A model generated the notes under the pieces. It was not told the origin of the DNA, searched no databases, and was given only the letters and a program-made list of their open reading frames with translations. DNA of 24,175 nt. It comes from an uncultured Bilophila sp. GTDB taxonomy: Bacteria; Desulfobacterota; Desulfovibrionia; Desulfovibrionales; Desulfovibrionaceae. The DNA lies in NCBI GenBank assembly GCA_959604115.1, contig CAUHBW010000009.1, positions 1 to 24,175 on the forward strand, written 5' to 3'. The translations under genes and the position numbers were made by a program. This document shows positions 16,675 to 24,142 of the stretch, in pieces (positions within the stretch are counted from its first letter, which is position 1; each line of letters begins with the position of its first letter).

Positions 16675-18786
16675 ATGAATCAGGGGACGCTGCAATCCCT
16701 TCTGACCGCTGATGCCGACAAGAAACGCATGGAGGAGCTCCGTGCGTTCGTTACCTATCACAACTACCGGTACCATACGCTGGACGCTCCGGAAATCACT
16801 GACGACGAGTACAACGCGGCGTTTCAGGAATTGCTGCGGCTGGAAGAACGGTATCCCGAATGGCGTTCCCCGGATTCGCCGACCAATCGCGTGGGCGGAC
16901 AGGTGCTGTCCTCGCTGGAAACGAAGGCTCACTCCCGGCGTATGTACAGTCTGGACAACGTGTTCAGCGACGAAGACTGGCAGGGCTTTTTGAAGCGTCT
17001 TGAGAACGCGCTTCCCGGGGTGGAGGAGGCCTTCTGGTGCGATCCCAAGATGGACGGACTGGCTCTGGAACTCGTGTATGAAAACGGGCGGTTCGTGGAG
17101 GCGTTGACGCGCGGCGACGGTGAGGTCGGTGAAGTGGTCACCGCCGCCATGCGGACCGTGCGCAATCTGCCCAAGGTTCTGCAAGGCGAAGCCCCGGAGC
17201 GGCTGGAAGTCCGGGGGGAAGTCATTTTCCGCCGGAAGGACTTCGCCGCGCTCAATGACCGGCTGCGCAAGGAGAACGCCAAAACGTTCGCCAATCCGCG
17301 CAACGCCGCCGCCGGATCCATTCGCCAGTTGGACACCTCGGTTACGGCTTCCCGTCCGTTGCGGTTTCTGGCCTACGGCTTTGGCGAGGTTCGTTTCGGG
17401 GCCACGCCAGCGTGGCGGACGTATTCGGAAGTGATGGAGCGGTTGCGGGCGTTCGGCTTTGAGACGCCTCCCGGCGGAAAACTCTGCCGAGGCTCCGAAG
17501 ATGTGGAGTCCTACTACGCGTCGTTGGGTGAAAAGCGCGAATCGTTGGCCTACGAGATCGACGGCGTGGTCATGAAGCTCGACGATCTCGAAGCGCAGGA
17601 GGCGCTCGGGTATACGGCCCGCGCGCCGAGGTTTGCCATCGCCTGGAAATTCCCCGCGCAGCAGGCGACGACGCGTTTGCTGGACATTACGATTCAGGTC
17701 GGGCGGACGGGGGTTCTGACCCCGGTGGCCGAGCTGGAGCCGGTGAACGTCGGAGGCGTGATCGTCAGCCGGGCTACGTTGCACAATGAGGATGAGATTC
17801 GCAACCGTGATGTCCGCGTCGGGGATCGGGTGGTCGTCCAGCGTGCCGGAGACGTCATCCCGGAAGTGGTGCGGGCGGTGCTCTCGGAACGCGCCCCGGA
17901 TTCGCAGCCCTTTGCCTTTCCGCATGTCTGTCCTTCCTGCGGGCAGGAGGCGTCCCGCCTGGAGGGCGAAGTGGCCTGGCGGTGCGTGAACGTTTCCTGT
18001 CCCGCAATGATCCGGCAGTCGCTCACGCATTTTGTGTCCAAGGCGGGGCTCGATATCGAAGGACTCGGACAACGGTGGATCGAGCTGCTCGTTTCCTCGG
18101 AGCGGGTCAGGACGCCCGCCGACCTCTTCACCCTGAAGGTGGAGGAACTCTTGCATTATGAGCGGATGGGTGTAAAACTCGCCACCAAGTTTGTGGATTC
18201 GTTGGATCGCGCCAAAAAGGAGGCCACGCTCCAGCGTCTGCTGTGCGCGCTGGGCATCCGGCATGTGGGCGAACAGACCGCCAAGACGTTGGCGGCGGCC
18301 TACGCCGATATGGACGAACTGCGGGCGGCGGATCCGGAAGAACTGCAAAACCTGCCGGATATCGGGCCGGAAGTCGCGGGGGCGATCAAGGCCTTCTTTG
18401 ACGACAAGCCCAACGTGGAGTTGCTCGCCCGCTTGAAGGAACTGGGCCTGTGGCCGGTACGGCGACAGGTGTCTGAAACCGAACAGGTTTCGGCGGGGCC
18501 GCTCGCCGGGATGAAGGTTTTGTTCACGGGTTCCCTGTCCATGCCCCGCTCGCAGGCGCAGCGGATGGCGGAGAGTGCCGGCGCGGAAATCGCCGGCGGC
18601 GTATCCCGCAAGCTGAACCTGCTTGTCGTCGGTGACGAACCGGGGTCCAAGCTCGAAAAGGCTCGGACGCTGGGGGTGCGTGTGGTCGATGAAGCCGGTT
18701 TTCTGGCTTTGTTGCGGGCGGAAAACGATGTGTCGGCCGGGGATTCCGGAAACGCGGCGCAGGACTCTGAAGAAGGAAAAGGGTGA
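16675..18786 (+). CDS. ligA: NAD+-dependent DNA ligase LigA
   Basis: Seals nicks in replication and repair using NAD+. The start is ATG 16675 because AAGGA lies 8 bases before it; the in-frame ATG at 16666 overlaps that site. The 703-residue protein has domain Ia with YHNYRYH (28-34), the catalytic lysine motif KMDG (Lys125), NPRNAAAGS (208-215), an OB fold around 325-400, a Cys4 zinc finger (Cys419, 422, 437, 442), helix-hairpin-helix repeats (about 450-585) and a C-terminal BRCT domain (about 608-682). The segment after RGDG reads GEVVT instead of the usual GEDVT. It is placed between uvrB and dapB, 4 bases before dapB. Confidence 0.97.
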   Translation: MNQGTLQSLLTADADKKRMEELRAFVTYHNYRYHTLDAPEITDDEYNAAFQELLRLEERYPEWRSPDSPTNRVGGQVLSSLETKAHSRRMYSLDNVFSDEDWQGFLKRLENALPGVEEAFWCDPKMDGLALELVYENGRFVEALTRGDGEVGEVVTAAMRTVRNLPKVLQGEAPERLEVRGEVIFRRKDFAALNDRLRKENAKTFANPRNAAAGSIRQLDTSVTASRPLRFLAYGFGEVRFGATPAWRTYSEVMERLRAFGFETPPGGKLCRGSEDVESYYASLGEKRESLAYEIDGVVMKLDDLEAQEALGYTARAPRFAIAWKFPAQQATTRLLDITIQVGRTGVLTPVAELEPVNVGGVIVSRATLHNEDEIRNRDVRVGDRVVVQRAGDVIPEVVRAVLSERAPDSQPFAFPHVCPSCGQEASRLEGEVAWRCVNVSCPAMIRQSLTHFVSKAGLDIEGLGQRWIELLVSSERVRTPADLFTLKVEELLHYERMGVKLATKFVDSLDRAKKEATLQRLLCALGIRHVGEQTAKTLAAAYADMDELRAADPEELQNLPDIGPEVAGAIKAFFDDKPNVELLARLKELGLWPVRRQVSETEQVSAGPLAGMKVLFTGSLSMPRSQAQRMAESAGAEIAGGVSRKLNLLVVGDEPGSKLEKARTLGVRVVDEAGFLALLRAENDVSAGDSGNAAQDSEEGKG

Positions 18787-18790
18787 GGAT

Positions 18791-19582
18791 ATGAGTCTCT
18801 CTGTAGTTGTGATGGGCGCTTCCGGGCGCATGGGTACGACCATCGCCAATCTGGCGAAAGAGCAGGGGCTGACGTTGGCGGCCGTGCTGGAACGTCCCGA
18901 AAAGCTGGATGCGCTGGCTCATTGGGGCTGCCTCGCCGGAACGGACCCGGAAGTGGTGTACCCGCAGGTTCCGGGAGCCGTCGTGATCGACTTCACCGCG
19001 CCTCAGGCGAGCCTTGCCAACGCGCGCTGCGCCGTCAGGAACGGCAATCCCATCGTTATCGGAACCACAGGCTTCACTCCGGAACAGAAAGCCGAACTGG
19101 ACGACATCGCCCGGACCGGCCGCGTGTTCTGGTCTCCCAACATGAGCGTCGGGGTCAACGTTCTTCTGGAACTGTTGCCCGAACTCGTGCGGATGCTCGG
19201 CCCGGACTACGATCTGGAAATGGTCGAGCTGCATCATAACCGCAAAAAAGACTCTCCCAGCGGCACGGCGTTGCGCCTTGCCGAGTGTCTGGCTTCCGCC
19301 AGAGATTGGGAGCTCAAGGATGTCGCCTGCTATCATCGCGAAGGCATCATAGGCGAGCGCCCCAAGAAGGAGATAGGCGTTCAGGCCATCCGTGGCGGCG
19401 ATGTGGTAGGAGTACACACCGTCTATTTCATGGGCCCCGGCGAACGTATCGAGGTGACGCACCACGCGCATTCCCGGGAAAACTTTGCTCAGGGCGCACT
19501 GCGCGCCGCCCGCTGGCTGCCCGGGCAGCCAGTCGGGAAGGTCTACGCCATGAGCGATATCCTGAAATCGAGGTTGAAATAA
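18791..19582 (+). CDS. dapB: 4-hydroxy-tetrahydrodipicolinate reductase DapB
   Basis: Reduces 4-hydroxy-tetrahydrodipicolinate with NAD(P)H on the diaminopimelate/lysine pathway, feeding peptidoglycan and protein synthesis. From the ATG at 18791 the product has 263 residues. It shows the Rossmann glycine motif GASGRMG (9-15), GTTGF (91-95), the catalytic segment ELHHNRKKDSPSGTA (146-160, with His148 and Lys152 matching E. coli His159 and Lys163) and IRGGDVVGVHTVYFMG. The start is 4 bases after ligA (GAGG close upstream), and the stop overlaps the nadE start by one base (TAATG), so translation of the two is probably coupled. Confidence 0.96.
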   Translation: MSLSVVVMGASGRMGTTIANLAKEQGLTLAAVLERPEKLDALAHWGCLAGTDPEVVYPQVPGAVVIDFTAPQASLANARCAVRNGNPIVIGTTGFTPEQKAELDDIARTGRVFWSPNMSVGVNVLLELLPELVRMLGPDYDLEMVELHHNRKKDSPSGTALRLAECLASARDWELKDVACYHREGIIGERPKKEIGVQAIRGGDVVGVHTVYFMGPGERIEVTHHAHSRENFAQGALRAARWLPGQPVGKVYAMSDILKSRLK

Positions 19583-20424
19583 TGTCGAGTATTCCTGCTA
19601 AGGATTGGAAGACGGTCTGGGGTCTGCTGACCTCAGGCATTCACGAACATGTGCGGAAGAACGGGTTCACCGATGTGGTTCTCGGCCTGTCGGGCGGCAT
19701 GGACTCCGCGCTGGTCGCGGCGCTTGCCGTCGATGCGCTGGGCAAGGAACATGTGCACGGCGTGATGATGCCGTCGCCGTGGTCGAGCGAGGGCAGCATC
19801 ACCGATTCCGAACTGTTGGCCGCCAATCTGGGCATGGAGACGTTCACGGTTCCGATCGCTCCGATGCTGGACGCCTTTGAACTGGCGCTCGCTCCCGCGT
19901 TCGCTGGCAAGGAACGGGACGTGACCGAAGAAAACATCCAGGCCCGCATCCGCGGCGTCATCCTGATGTCGTTCTCCAATAAATTCCGATGGATGCTGAT
20001 GGCCACGGGAAACAAGTCCGAGCTGGCCGCCGGGTATTGCACCATGTACGGCGACATGTGCGGCTCGCTGGCCCCCATCGCGGATCTGTACAAGACGGAA
20101 GTGTATCATCTGGCCCGCTGGTTCAACGAGCGCGAAGGCAAGCTGGTCATTCCCCAAAACATTTTCGACAAGGCTCCGTCGGCGGAGCTGCGCCCGGGGC
20201 AGACCGATCAGGATTCCCTGCCCGCCTATGATGTGCTGGATTCCATCCTTCACGCGTTGATTGAAGAATCGAAGCCCGCTGTGGACATTGAGCTGCCGGG
20301 CATCCCTCACGAACAGATCGAGCGCGTGCTGGAACTTGTCCGCAGGAGCGCCTTCAAGCGGCTTCAGGCGGCCCCGCTTCTGCCCGTCGGGAAGCATGCC
20401 TTCGGCATCCACGTGCATATGTAG
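19582..20424 (+). CDS. nadE: NAD+ synthase NadE, single-domain form
   Basis: Amidates nicotinic acid adenine dinucleotide to NAD+ using ATP. The 280-residue product has the PP-loop LSGGMDS (36-42), RIRGVILMSFSNK, ATGNKSELAAGYCTMYGDM, a long ATP/substrate region, and IFDKAPSAELRPGQTDQDSL. That last block and YDVLDSIL resemble the C-terminal synthetase half of glutamine-dependent NadE more than the E. coli ammonia-only enzyme, yet no nitrilase-type glutaminase domain is present here. It may use free ammonia or a separate glutaminase; this is inference. The ATG overlaps the dapB stop, with GAGG 8 bases upstream. It is last in the uvrB-ligA-dapB-nadE run and is followed by a terminator. Confidence 0.94.
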   Translation: MSSIPAKDWKTVWGLLTSGIHEHVRKNGFTDVVLGLSGGMDSALVAALAVDALGKEHVHGVMMPSPWSSEGSITDSELLAANLGMETFTVPIAPMLDAFELALAPAFAGKERDVTEENIQARIRGVILMSFSNKFRWMLMATGNKSELAAGYCTMYGDMCGSLAPIADLYKTEVYHLARWFNEREGKLVIPQNIFDKAPSAELRPGQTDQDSLPAYDVLDSILHALIEESKPAVDIELPGIPHEQIERVLELVRRSAFKRLQAAPLLPVGKHAFGIHVHM

Positions 20425-20446
20425 CGTTTGCCGTTTGAGAAAAGAA

Positions 20447-20476
20447 AAAGCCTCTCGGGGATTCCCGGGAGGCTTT
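20447..20476. terminator. Bidirectional terminator between nadE and hypB
   Basis: A 13-bp stem with one G-T pair (AAAGCCTCTCGGG at 20447-20459 with CCCGGGAGGCTTT at 20464-20476) and a GATT loop. It is preceded by an A-rich run (AAAAGAAAA) and followed by CTTGTTTATT, so both strands give a T-rich tail. It sits 22 bases after nadE and 5 bases from the hypB stop. Confidence 0.85.
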
Positions 20477-20481
20477 CTTGT

Positions 20482-21150
20482 TTATTCGGCTTGGCCTTCG
20501 CGTTTGGCCTTGAGGGCCTGGCGCAGCCAGTCGTACCATTTTTTGAGGCCTTCGCCGGTGCGGCAGGAGACTTCAAAGACGGACAGATCAGCGTTGAGAC
20601 GGCGGGCATGGCGCGCGGCGGTCTCCACATCGAAGTCGACATAGGGCAGCAGGTCGATCTTGTTCAGGAGCATTGCGCTGGCGCGGTTGAAGAGGAGGGG
20701 ATACTTTTCGGGCTTGTCGTCCCCTTCGGTCACGCTGAGGAGCGCGATCTTCGCGTCTTCGCCGCAGTCGAATTCCACGGGGCAGACGAGGTTTCCCACG
20801 TTTTCGATGAACAGGATATCGATTTCGTTCAGGTCGAACGCACCCAGAGCTTCCATGACGAGATTGCTGTCGAGATGGCAGCCGCCTTCCGTGTTGATCT
20901 GCACGGCCTTGGCTCCGGTGGCGGCGACGCGGCGGGCGTCGTTGTCCGTCTGAAGGTCGCCTTCGATGACGGCCATGCGGAATTCGGACGCCAGATCGGC
21001 GAGGGTCCGCTCCAGAAGCGACGTTTTCCCCGCGCCGGGAGAGCTGATGAGGTTCAGAGCGAGAATACCGTGCTGGGCGAACTGCTCCTTCAGGCTTGCC
21101 GCCAGCTTTCCGTTGGCTTCAAGAACGTTGCGAATGACTGGTATTTCCAC
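20482..21150 (-). CDS. hypB: Hydrogenase nickel-insertion GTPase HypB
   Basis: GTPase that delivers nickel to NiFe hydrogenase precursors together with HypA. The 222-residue product has P-loop SSPGAGKTS (36-44), EGDLQTDNDARR, the metal-site pair Cys91-His92 (GGCHLDS), CPVEFDCGED with Cys123 and Cys129, and NKIDLLPY (163-170). It begins directly with MEIPVIRNVLEANG, so the N-terminal CxxCGC high-affinity nickel motif and the His-rich stretch found in some relatives are absent. An AAGGAG site lies 8 bases before the ATG, and hypA ends 12 bases upstream, making a hypA-hypB operon. No hydrogenase structural gene or hypCDEF is in the window. Confidence 0.96.
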   Translation of the reverse strand: MEIPVIRNVLEANGKLAASLKEQFAQHGILALNLISSPGAGKTSLLERTLADLASEFRMAVIEGDLQTDNDARRVAATGAKAVQINTEGGCHLDSNLVMEALGAFDLNEIDILFIENVGNLVCPVEFDCGEDAKIALLSVTEGDDKPEKYPLLFNRASAMLLNKIDLLPYVDFDVETAARHARRLNADLSVFEVSCRTGEGLKKWYDWLRQALKAKREGQAE

Positions 21151-21162
21151 GATACGGCTCCT

Positions 21163-21516
21163 TTATTCCGCTTCAATATGCTGCACGTACAGTTCCCGTC
21201 CCGTTTCCATCGAATGGCCGTACTGCTCTCCGCAGGAAGGGCACGGCGCGAAGAAGTGTTCTCCCCGGGCAGGCGAAAACGTCTGTCCACACTTGGAACA
21301 CTTGAGGGTGATGGGAACTTCTTCGGTCTCCAGTACGGCCCCTTCGAAATCCGTCCCCGCCGTGAGCGCCTCAAAGGCAAAGGACAGCGCTTCCGGGACG
21401 ATGTTCGCCAGCGCGCCGTACCGTACGCGCACCAGCAGCAGACGATGGACGTTGTGCTTTTCCATTTCTTCGCGGACGATGGATAACAGACTTGTAACGA
21501 CGGACATTTCGTGCAT
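21163..21516 (-). CDS. hypA: Hydrogenase nickel metallochaperone HypA
   Basis: Small nickel- and zinc-binding chaperone acting with HypB in NiFe hydrogenase maturation. The 117-residue protein starts MHEMSVV; the N-terminal amine and His2 bind nickel in this family. It carries the structural zinc site Cys73-x2-Cys76 and Cys92-x2-Cys95 (KCSKCG, PCPSCG). The ATG at 21516 is fixed by the conserved MHE start; a longer open frame upstream runs antisense to the amidohydrolase gene. The Shine-Dalgarno is weak (AGAGA). It is divergent from the amidohydrolase gene. Confidence 0.95.
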   Translation of the reverse strand: MHEMSVVTSLLSIVREEMEKHNVHRLLLVRVRYGALANIVPEALSFAFEALTAGTDFEGAVLETEEVPITLKCSKCGQTFSPARGEHFFAPCPSCGEQYGHSMETGRELYVQHIEAE

Positions 21517-21699
21517 GGCGGAATTTCTCTGATTGGTTCCTTGAACAGGTTCGGCAGTTCCCGGACAGACGGTACAGCACGGAACATTAGGCGAAAACGG
21601 CGGGTGAGTCCAGCCGGGCGCATGAGAAATGGCGGCTTGACCCCGGAGAGGGGCTGGAGTAGGCCGGATGCAGCATCTCGGTTCCGCAAGGAGGACACG
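21517..21699. promoter_or_regulatory. Divergent region between hypAB and the amidohydrolase gene
   Basis: These 183 bases should contain the promoters of both divergent units. A TTGACC box at 21637-21642 resembles a -35 element for the + strand, but the hexamer 17 bases later (TAGGCC) is poor. For hypA on the - strand I see only weak matches. I see no open frame with coding character and no RNA gene. Confidence 0.3.
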
Positions 21700-22419
21700 A
21701 TGAAAAAGATCGATGCGCACGCGCATGTCGGCTATTTCGGCGGTTGGGCCGATGTTGGGTATACGGACGAACAGATGGTCGCCGAAATGGATCGGTACGG
21801 CATCGAAACGTCCGTGGTCAGCTATATGGACAATGCGGTGGTGGAGAAGGCCGTGGAACGTTTTCCCGACCGTTTCGTGGGGCTGACATGGGCCAATCCC
21901 TATGACGGGGACAAGGCGGTGGAAGCCGTGGTCCGCGATGTCCGCGAACACGGTTTCAAGGGGATCAAGCTGCATCCGCTGCTCAATGCGTTCACCGCCA
22001 ACGACGCCGTGGTGCATCCGCTCATGGAGACGGCGGCCCAGATGGACCTGCCCGTGTTCATCCATTCGGGGCACCCGCCGTTCTCGCTTCCGCACAGCAT
22101 CATTCAGCTTGCGGACGATTTTCCGAAAGTGCGGATCGTCATGGTGCACATGGGGCACGGGAATGGGATTTACATTCAGGCCGCCATCGACCTCTCCAAG
22201 AAGCGGGACAACGTGTTCCTCGAAACGTCGGGCATGCCGATGCACACCAAAATCCGCGAGGCCTACAATACGGTGGGCAGCGATCGGATTTTCTGGGGCA
22301 GCGATGCGCCGTTCCATCACTACCGGGTCGAAATGCTGCGCACGGAAGTCTGCGGCCTGCCGGAAAGCGCGCTGGAAAAGATTTTCTACGCCAACATCAA
22401 GACGTTCCTGTCGCTGTAG
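21700..22419 (+). CDS. Amidohydrolase-2 family metal-dependent hydrolase
   Basis: A 239-residue TIM-barrel protein of the amidohydrolase superfamily. Expected metal ligands are visible: DAHAH (His7 and His9), KLHPL (His92), IHSGHPP (His122), MVHMGHG (His150, His153) and GSDAP (Asp202) near the C-terminal strand. The fold and motif order match the amidohydrolase-2 group of hydrolases and decarboxylases; the substrate cannot be told from sequence. The ATG at 21700 has AAGGAGG 6 bases upstream, and the longer reading from 21511 is not needed. It stands alone between divergent hypAB and a bidirectional terminator, so neighbours give no clue to its job. Confidence 0.88.
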   Translation: MKKIDAHAHVGYFGGWADVGYTDEQMVAEMDRYGIETSVVSYMDNAVVEKAVERFPDRFVGLTWANPYDGDKAVEAVVRDVREHGFKGIKLHPLLNAFTANDAVVHPLMETAAQMDLPVFIHSGHPPFSLPHSIIQLADDFPKVRIVMVHMGHGNGIYIQAAIDLSKKRDNVFLETSGMPMHTKIREAYNTVGSDRIFWGSDAPFHHYRVEMLRTEVCGLPESALEKIFYANIKTFLSL

Positions 22420-22433
22420 CGTGAAGATGTGCT

Positions 22434-22469
22434 CGCAAAAAGCCCCATCATTCGGCGGGGCTTTTTGCG
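22434..22469. terminator. Bidirectional terminator between the amidohydrolase gene and the LysE gene
   Basis: A perfect 13-bp stem (CGCAAAAAGCCCC at 22434-22446 with GGGGCTTTTTGCG at 22457-22469) and a 10-base loop. The A5/T5 runs inside the stem give a U-rich 3' arm on both strands. It is 14 bases after the amidohydrolase stop and directly abuts the stop of the convergent LysE gene. Confidence 0.88.
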
Positions 22470-22470
22470 T

Positions 22471-23091
22471 TCAGGCGAAGATCAGATACAGGGCCAGTCC
22501 GACGAAGATGCAGCCCGTAACCCGGTTCATGATGAGCTGGCCCCGGATGGACGTATTGAACCATTGGGCCAGCCTTCCGCCGAGGAAGGCCACGGCGCCG
22601 AACACCAGCAGCGTCGCGAGCTGGAACAGACCGCCGAGCGTAACGATCTGAAGCGGGACGCTGCCCAGTCCGGGGTTGGCGAACTGGGGCAGAAACGCGA
22701 GAAAGAAAAGCGTCACCTTGGGGTTCGTGATGTTCATGATCACGCCACGGCGGTAGAGTCCGCCGTAGCCGGGGAATACGCTCTTTTCAAGCCATGCCTT
22801 GGATGCGCCGCTGCGGAAGGAAAGCCAGGCGAGATACAGCAGGTATGCGGCCCCCACGCATTTCAGGGCGGTAAAGGCCAGTGCGGATGTTTGGAAGAGG
22901 GCGGCCACGCCGAGGGCGACCGCCGTCGTGTGCCCGCACAGGCCGGTAATCAGGCCCAGTGTGGTGACGATGCCGGCCCGGAAGCCGTATAACGCGGATT
23001 GGGTCAGGACAAAAATGTTGTCGGGGCCGGGGGCCAGACTCAGAATGACGGCGGCAATGAAAAAAGTGCCGAGAGTTTCGAGAGGCAGCAT
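22471..23091 (-). CDS. LysE/RhtB family amino-acid exporter
   Basis: An inner-membrane protein of 206 residues with about six hydrophobic helices, the normal size and layout of LysE/RhtB exporters of amino acids or related small molecules. Family signatures are LAPGPDNIFVLTQS (19-32) after the first helix, GLITGLCGHTTAVALG in the second, and NITNPKVTLFFLAFLPQF (120-137). The substrate cannot be assigned. The ATG at 23091 has AGGGA 7 bases upstream. It lies 85 bases downstream of rapZ on the same strand, so it may be read from rapZ or from its own weak promoter, and it ends at a strong terminator. Confidence 0.92.
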   Translation of the reverse strand: MLPLETLGTFFIAAVILSLAPGPDNIFVLTQSALYGFRAGIVTTLGLITGLCGHTTAVALGVAALFQTSALAFTALKCVGAAYLLYLAWLSFRSGASKAWLEKSVFPGYGGLYRRGVIMNITNPKVTLFFLAFLPQFANPGLGSVPLQIVTLGGLFQLATLLVFGAVAFLGGRLAQWFNTSIRGQLIMNRVTGCIFVGLALYLIFA

Positions 23092-23176
23092 GGTCTTTCC
23101 CTATGGATAACGGTGACGGTACGCCGCTATCTCTAAGGCCGGAACCGGGAAAAAGCAAACGAAACGATCCGCCCCG

Positions 23177-24121
23177 TCAGCCGAGTTCCATGTGCCGATG
23201 TTCCACGGATACGGTGTAATCCTGCCGCTTCAGCGCACGCATGAGGGCTTCGGTGACGGCGACGGAGCGGTGCTTGCCGCCGGTGCAGCCCAGAGCGATG
23301 GTGATGCGGTAACGCCCCTCCGCATCGTAGAGTGGCAGCAGGAAGCCGAGAAAATCGATGAGGCGCTTTTTGAACTCCTTGCCCGACGGTTCACTGAAAA
23401 CATGGTCCGACACGGCCTTGTCCTTCCCGGTACGCGGGCGCAGTTCCTCGATGAAGTACGGATTGGGAAGAAAGCGCAGGTCGAATACGAGATCCGCCTC
23501 GCGCGGAACCCCGTATTTGAAGCCGAATGAAATGAGATTGACCTTGATGTTCCGCAGGCGTTCCTGCCTGCTGTTCCAGCGACGCTGGATGACCCGCCGG
23601 AGATCGTGGATGGAATAGGCGGACGTGTCGATGACCTTGTCGGCGATTTCGCGGACGGGAGCGAGCCGTTCCATTTCCTCGCGGATGGCCTGCTCCAGTC
23701 CCACACCCTCGCGTTCCAGAGGATGGGGACGACGGGTCGTGGCGTACCGGCGCATGATGACGGCCGGGTCCGCCTCCAGATAGATGATCTGCGTGCGGAG
23801 TCCCATGCTGGCGAGGCGGTGCAGGGCCTGATCCAGCTCTTCCATGAACTCGCTCCGCCGTTGGTCGAAGCCGAGGGCCACGCCGTTGGAACGCTCGACC
23901 GAAGGATTTTGCAGGAGCCGCACCATTTCGGGCATGAGCCCCGGCGGAATCCCGTCGGCGGTGAGCAGGCGCATATCTTCAAAAACATGGAGAACGGTGC
24001 TCTTGCCGGCCCCGGAGAGGCCCGTAATGATGAACACGGGCTTTTCCGCGCCGGCCTTGGCCGCTTCGTCGGAAGCAACCGTTTCCGCCGTATCCGACTG
24101 TGAAAGGCGTTGATCCGTCAT
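23177..24121 (-). CDS. rapZ: RNase adapter / nucleotide-binding protein RapZ (YvcJ family)
   Basis: P-loop protein of the RapZ/YvcJ family. In enterobacteria RapZ targets the sRNA GlmZ for RNase E cleavage to control glucosamine-6-phosphate synthesis; the role outside that group is less clear. The 314-residue product has Walker A GLSGAGKST (34-42), TTRRPHPL (128-135), ISFGFKYGVPREADLVFD (197-214) and the C-terminal GCTGGKHRSVAV (278-289), which is diagnostic. The first 26 residues (MTDQRLSQSDTAETVASDEA and on) are a low-complexity extension beyond the usual start near the P-loop domain. The ATG at 24121 has GGAAAG about 5 bases upstream and sits 21 bases after a hairpin terminator. Confidence 0.94.
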   Translation of the reverse strand: MTDQRLSQSDTAETVASDEAAKAGAEKPVFIITGLSGAGKSTVLHVFEDMRLLTADGIPPGLMPEMVRLLQNPSVERSNGVALGFDQRRSEFMEELDQALHRLASMGLRTQIIYLEADPAVIMRRYATTRRPHPLEREGVGLEQAIREEMERLAPVREIADKVIDTSAYSIHDLRRVIQRRWNSRQERLRNIKVNLISFGFKYGVPREADLVFDLRFLPNPYFIEELRPRTGKDKAVSDHVFSEPSGKEFKKRLIDFLGFLLPLYDAEGRYRITIALGCTGGKHRSVAVTEALMRALKRQDYTVSVEHRHMELG

Positions 24122-24142
24122 AGTGCTTTCCGAAAGGACAGA

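Noticed and set aside
16642..18849. A 735-codon open frame on the - strand opposite ligA
   Set aside because: Its boundaries shadow ligA and the translation has no recognisable motif; ligA on + has every family feature.
21637..21665. Possible promoter TTGACC ... TAGGCC before the amidohydrolase gene
   Set aside because: The -35 match is good but the -10 hexamer matches only two positions, so it is not listed as a promoter.
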